Source: an uncultured Collinsella sp. (lineage in GTDB: Bacteria > Actinomycetota > Coriobacteriia > Coriobacteriales > Coriobacteriaceae). From it: a DNA stretch of 64,000 bases. The notes beneath the pieces were generated by a model. That model saw only the letters and a program-made list of their open reading frames with translations. It did not search any database and was not told the origin of the DNA. This document shows positions 61,063-64,000 of this stretch, in pieces. Within the stretch, counting starts at the first letter, position 1. Each line of letters opens with the position of its first letter. Location of the stretch: contig CAAGCF010000044.1 of the NCBI GenBank assembly GCA_900768265.1, positions 1 to 64,000 of the forward strand, read 5' to 3'. The position numbers were made by a program, and so were the translations under genes.

Positions 61063-62013
61063 ATGGCTAAGCGTATTGTTGTCGCCTTGGGCGGAAACGC
61101 CCTCGGCGCCAACCTTCCCGAGCAGATGGAGGCCGTCAAGACGACTTCCAAGGCTATCGTCGACCTGATCGAGGAGGGCAACGAGGTCGTCGTCGTGCAC
61201 GGTAACGGCCCCCAGGTGGGCATGATCGCCAATGCGATGGCTGAGCTCACGCGCTCTAATCCTCAGAAGTACATTCCCTGCCCGCTGTCCGTTTGCGGCG
61301 CCATGAGCCAGGGCTACATTGGCTATGACCTGCAAAATGCGCTGCGCGAGGAAATGCTCGACCGCAATATCGACAAGGGCGTCGCCACCGTGCTTACCCA
61401 GGTCGAGGTCGCGGCGGACGATCCGGCCTTTGCCGACCCGGTCAAGCCGATCGGTCCGTGGATGAGCGAGGCCGAGGCCAAGGAGCTGGAGGCCGACCGC
61501 GGCTACCAGTTCATCCACGACGAGAAGCAGGGCTTCCGTCGCGTGGTTGCCTCGCCCAAGCCCGTGAACATCGTCGAGCTCGACACCATTAAGTCGCTCG
61601 TCGAGTCCAACCACGTGGTGATCTCCTGCGGCGGTGGCGGCATTCCCGTCACCAAGGCCCAGGGCAACCACCTTAAGGGCGCTGCCGCCGTCATCGATAA
61701 GGACTTTGCGGCCGAGAAGCTCGCCGAGCAACTCGACGCCGATGCCCTGATTATCCTGACGGCCGTGGAGAAGGTTGCCATTGGCTTTGGCACCGACCAC
61801 GAGCAGTGGCTCGACACGCTGACCGCGGCTGACGTAAAGCGTCTGTCCGAGGCCAATGAGTTCGGTCGCGGCTCCATGCTGCCCAAGGTCCAGGCTGCCT
61901 CGACGTTTGCCGAGAGCAAACCGGGTCGCACGGCGCTCATCACGCTGCTCGAGAAGGCGCGTGACGGTCTTGCCGGCAAGACCGGTACCACGTTTACCGG
62001 CGACGCTGAGTAG
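61063..62013 (+). CDS. arcC: Carbamate kinase
   Basis: This 316-residue amino-acid-kinase-fold protein has VVALGGNALG, VVHGNGPQVGM, NHVVISCGGGGIPV and DKDFAAEKLA, all typical of carbamate kinases (YqeA type in the E. coli cluster). It converts carbamoyl phosphate and ADP to ATP, CO2 and ammonia, the energy-yielding end of the pathway. It begins 14 bp after ygeW. Confidence 0.94.
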   Translation: MAKRIVVALGGNALGANLPEQMEAVKTTSKAIVDLIEEGNEVVVVHGNGPQVGMIANAMAELTRSNPQKYIPCPLSVCGAMSQGYIGYDLQNALREEMLDRNIDKGVATVLTQVEVAADDPAFADPVKPIGPWMSEAEAKELEADRGYQFIHDEKQGFRRVVASPKPVNIVELDTIKSLVESNHVVISCGGGGIPVTKAQGNHLKGAAAVIDKDFAAEKLAEQLDADALIILTAVEKVAIGFGTDHEQWLDTLTAADVKRLSEANEFGRGSMLPKVQAASTFAESKPGRTALITLLEKARDGLAGKTGTTFTGDAE

Positions 62014-62194
62014 GCATATCGCACTGATGCAGAGGAGGGTGTCCTGCGCCGCGGGATGCCCTCCTTTGTGCTATGGAGAGCCAAGGGGCGTTCGCTGGAA
62101 AAAACGAGCGCGTGCCTGTTCCGACGGAGTGCGAGCTTGCTATGGTGGGTATAGCAACTATGATGTCCAAGGTAGCCAGGGGAGGTTTGCGGAG

Positions 62195-62809
62195 ATGAAA
62201 CTCGGTTGCGTCATTATGGCTTCGGGCGAGGGCAAGCGGTTTGGCTCTAACAAGATGCTTGCCGATATCTATGGCAAGCCGCTGATTGCCTGGACTATCG
62301 ATTCGGTTCCCCGGGGCTTTGACGTTGTGGTTTCGACGCGTTGGCCCGAGGTCGCCCAGATTTGCGAGGACAAGCATTGCCCGTGTGCGCTGCACGATGG
62401 CGAGCTGCGTAGCGAAAGCGTCCGTGCGGGCCTTTCGTGGGGGGCGAGTCGCGGCTGGAAGGGTTGCCTCTTTTTGCCGGGCGACCAGCCGCTTGTGAGC
62501 GCGGATTCTTTTGAGGCTATGGTTCGTGCATTTGATGAGCGTGGCCGCAAGCATCCGGTGCGTCTTGCGTGCAACGGTGAGCCTTCGAGCCCGGTGCTCT
62601 TTCCGGCGGAACTGTTCGATGCACTCATGTGTCTTGAGGGCAAGGACGGTGGCGGTTCGATTCTCAAGGACCGTATCGACGTGGTGCTGGTCGAGGCGCG
62701 TGCCTACGAGCTGTGGGACGTCGATACCGCCAAGGGACAGCGACGCATAACGGAGCATATCGCCGCCTGCTCGTATTTTGATCGCGTGGCCAACTGCATC
62801 AATCAATAA
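62195..62809 (+). CDS. mocA: MocA-type molybdenum cofactor nucleotidyltransferase
   Basis: This 204-residue NTP transferase has the GxGxRFGxxK-type motif MASGEGKRFGSNKML and FLPGDQPLVSADSF with the metal-binding Asp. MocA and its relatives convert molybdopterin to the dinucleotide cofactor used by xanthine-dehydrogenase-family enzymes such as the one at 47493. ATG 62195 follows GGAGG; upstream extension is unsupported. Confidence 0.88.
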   Translation: MKLGCVIMASGEGKRFGSNKMLADIYGKPLIAWTIDSVPRGFDVVVSTRWPEVAQICEDKHCPCALHDGELRSESVRAGLSWGASRGWKGCLFLPGDQPLVSADSFEAMVRAFDERGRKHPVRLACNGEPSSPVLFPAELFDALMCLEGKDGGGSILKDRIDVVLVEARAYELWDVDTAKGQRRITEHIAACSYFDRVANCINQ

Positions 62810-62818
62810 GGAGCAATT

Positions 62819-64000
62819 ATGATCATCATCAAAAACGGCGCGCTCGTGACGCCACAGGGGCTTCGCCGCGCCGATCTTGCCATGGATGGCGATAAGATCG
62901 TGCGGATCGCCGCGGCGATCGAGCCGGCCGAGGGCGATACCGTCGAAGATGCCGCGGGCTGTTGGGTGTTTCCCGGCTTTATCGACGGCCACACGCACAT
63001 GCAGTGCTGGACTGGCATGGATTGGACGGCCGATAGCTTTGAGACCGGTACGCGTGCGGCTGCCTGCGGCGGTACGACGACCATCGTGGACTACGCGACG
63101 GCCGATCGCGGCGTGACCATGCCCGATGCCTTGGCCGAGTGGCATCGCCGCGCCGATGGCACCTGCACGGCTAACTACGCCTTTCATATGGCACTCGCCG
63201 AGTGGAACGAGCGTAACCGCGCCGATCTCTCGGCCATGCGCGAGGCGGGCGTATCGTCGTTCAAGACCTACTTTGCCTATGACCACCTGCGCCTGGACGA
63301 TGCCGAGACGCTCGAGGTGCTCGAGGAGCTCAAGCGTATTGGCGGCATACTGTGCGTGCATTGCGAGAACGGTACGCTGGTGAATGAGCTGCAGAAGCGC
63401 GTGTTTGAGCAGGGCATCCACGGGCCCGAGGGCCATGCGCTCAGCCGTCCGGATGTGTGCGAGGCCGAGGCAGTGAGCCGGCTGCTATATCTGGCGCACC
63501 TGGCCGGCGACGCACCGGTCAACGTGGTGCACCTTTCGACCAAGCTGGGGCTCGAGGCCATCCGCGCTGCCAAGGCGCGCGGGCAGAAGAATATCTATGT
63601 CGAGACCTGCCCTCAGTATCTGATGCTCGACGATACGTGCTACTTGGAGCAGGGCGAGGACGGCTTTGCGGGTGCCAAGTATGTGATGAGTCCGCCGCTG
63701 CGCCATGCCGGCGACCGTGCGGCACTGCGCGAGGCGCTTGTGGCCGGCGAGATCGATACGATTGCGACCGACCACTGCAGCTTTAACCTGCACGGGCAAA
63801 AGGACCGCGGGCGCGACGACTTCCGCGCGATTCCCAACGGCGGGCCCGGTGTGGAGCATCGCCCCGTCGCGATCGCTACGAGCTTTGAGGGACAGCTGGG
63901 CCCCGAGGATCTGTGCCGCTTGATGAGCGAGAACCCGGCGCGCGTCTTTGGCATGTATCCGCGCAAGGGCTGTCTTGCCGAGGGTGCCGATGCCGACGTG
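62819..64000 (+). CDS. hyuA: Dihydropyrimidinase/hydantoinase-type cyclic amidohydrolase (3' end beyond window)
   Basis: The visible 394 residues have the binuclear metal site: GFIDGHTH (His58 and His60), the carboxylated Lys149 in SSFKTYFAYDHL, HCENG, VHLSTK and ATDHCSF. The gene is open to the last base, so about 60 or more residues are missing. E. coli hyuA sits in the same cluster. It probably opens a hydantoin- or dihydropyrimidine-like ring during purine breakdown. AAGGAGCAATT precedes the ATG. Confidence 0.92.
   Translation, partial: MIIIKNGALVTPQGLRRADLAMDGDKIVRIAAAIEPAEGDTVEDAAGCWVFPGFIDGHTHMQCWTGMDWTADSFETGTRAAACGGTTTIVDYATADRGVTMPDALAEWHRRADGTCTANYAFHMALAEWNERNRADLSAMREAGVSSFKTYFAYDHLRLDDAETLEVLEELKRIGGILCVHCENGTLVNELQKRVFEQGIHGPEGHALSRPDVCEAEAVSRLLYLAHLAGDAPVNVVHLSTKLGLEAIRAAKARGQKNIYVETCPQYLMLDDTCYLEQGEDGFAGAKYVMSPPLRHAGDRAALREALVAGEIDTIATDHCSFNLHGQKDRGRDDFRAIPNGGPGVEHRPVAIATSFEGQLGPEDLCRLMSENPARVFGMYPRKGCLAEGADADV

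Overview
The window is high-GC DNA with dense, mostly co-directional operons. It looks like a gut Coriobacteriia actinobacterium, most likely Collinsella. This rests on the GC-rich codon use, the ribosomal-protein sequences, Firmicute-style anaerobic metabolism (FabK fatty-acid operon, mannose-type PTS) and a selenium/molybdenum purine-catabolic cluster. Species assignment is inference.

Layout. 1-3800: str operon (rpsL, rpsG, fusA, rpsJ), preceded by one copy of a folded repeat element. 3855-13982: birA, divergent from a complete type II fatty-acid operon (fabH-acpP-fabK-fabD-fabG-fabF-accB-fabZ-accC-accDA). 14023-17210: a lone PTS EIIC, a cation-diffusion facilitator and a histidine phosphatase. 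17246-17410: second copy of the folded repeat. 17598-23519: rplC to rplX, ending in a terminator instead of continuing to rplE. 24200-25001: a decayed IS3 transposase abutting the 3' fragment of mtnN. 25228-32723: LevR-like regulator, mannose-family PTS (EIIB, EIIC, EIID, EIIA), a GH172 (DUF2961) glycosidase and a ROK sugar kinase; together these look like a fructose-anhydride or fructoside utilisation locus. 32756-33660: DegV and IS200 debris and short repeats. 33709-35538: Gfo/Idh/MocA oxidoreductase with a DeoR regulator. 35918-39088: RluA-type pseudouridine synthase and a U32 peptidase on the minus strand.

39389-64000 is dominated by an anaerobic purine/urate catabolic cluster matching the E. 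coli ygeW-ygfK-xdhD gene set: ridA, a YheO-like regulator, an NCS2 purine permease, ssnA, ygfK, a 4x[4Fe-4S] ferredoxin and a xanthine-dehydrogenase-type molybdenum hydroxylase, then (after an insert) a second YheO-like regulator, ygeX, ygeY, ygeW, carbamate kinase, mocA and a hydantoinase cut by the window end. The reading is import, hydroxylation or reduction of the purine ring, ring opening, carbamoyl transfer with ATP recovery, and release of 2,3-diaminopropionate that YgeX turns into pyruvate and ammonia, with RidA clearing the enamine intermediate.

The insert at 50.4-55.8 kb is accessory DNA. It holds a truncated DUF4143 gene behind six exact 23-bp tandem repeats, a candidate type I toxin-antitoxin locus, a DEDDh exonuclease, an orphan gene, an intact AAA_14/DUF4143 ATPase behind four exact 33-bp tandem repeats, and a single-pass membrane protein.

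Most interesting: (i) a 69-70 nt folded element in three copies, with compensatory changes in its stem and unrelated but self-complementary arms of up to 48 nt; (ii) the pairing of exact-period tandem arrays with AAA_14/DUF4143 genes; (iii) a par/fst-like small-peptide locus; (iv) structured leaders before rplC and rplN.
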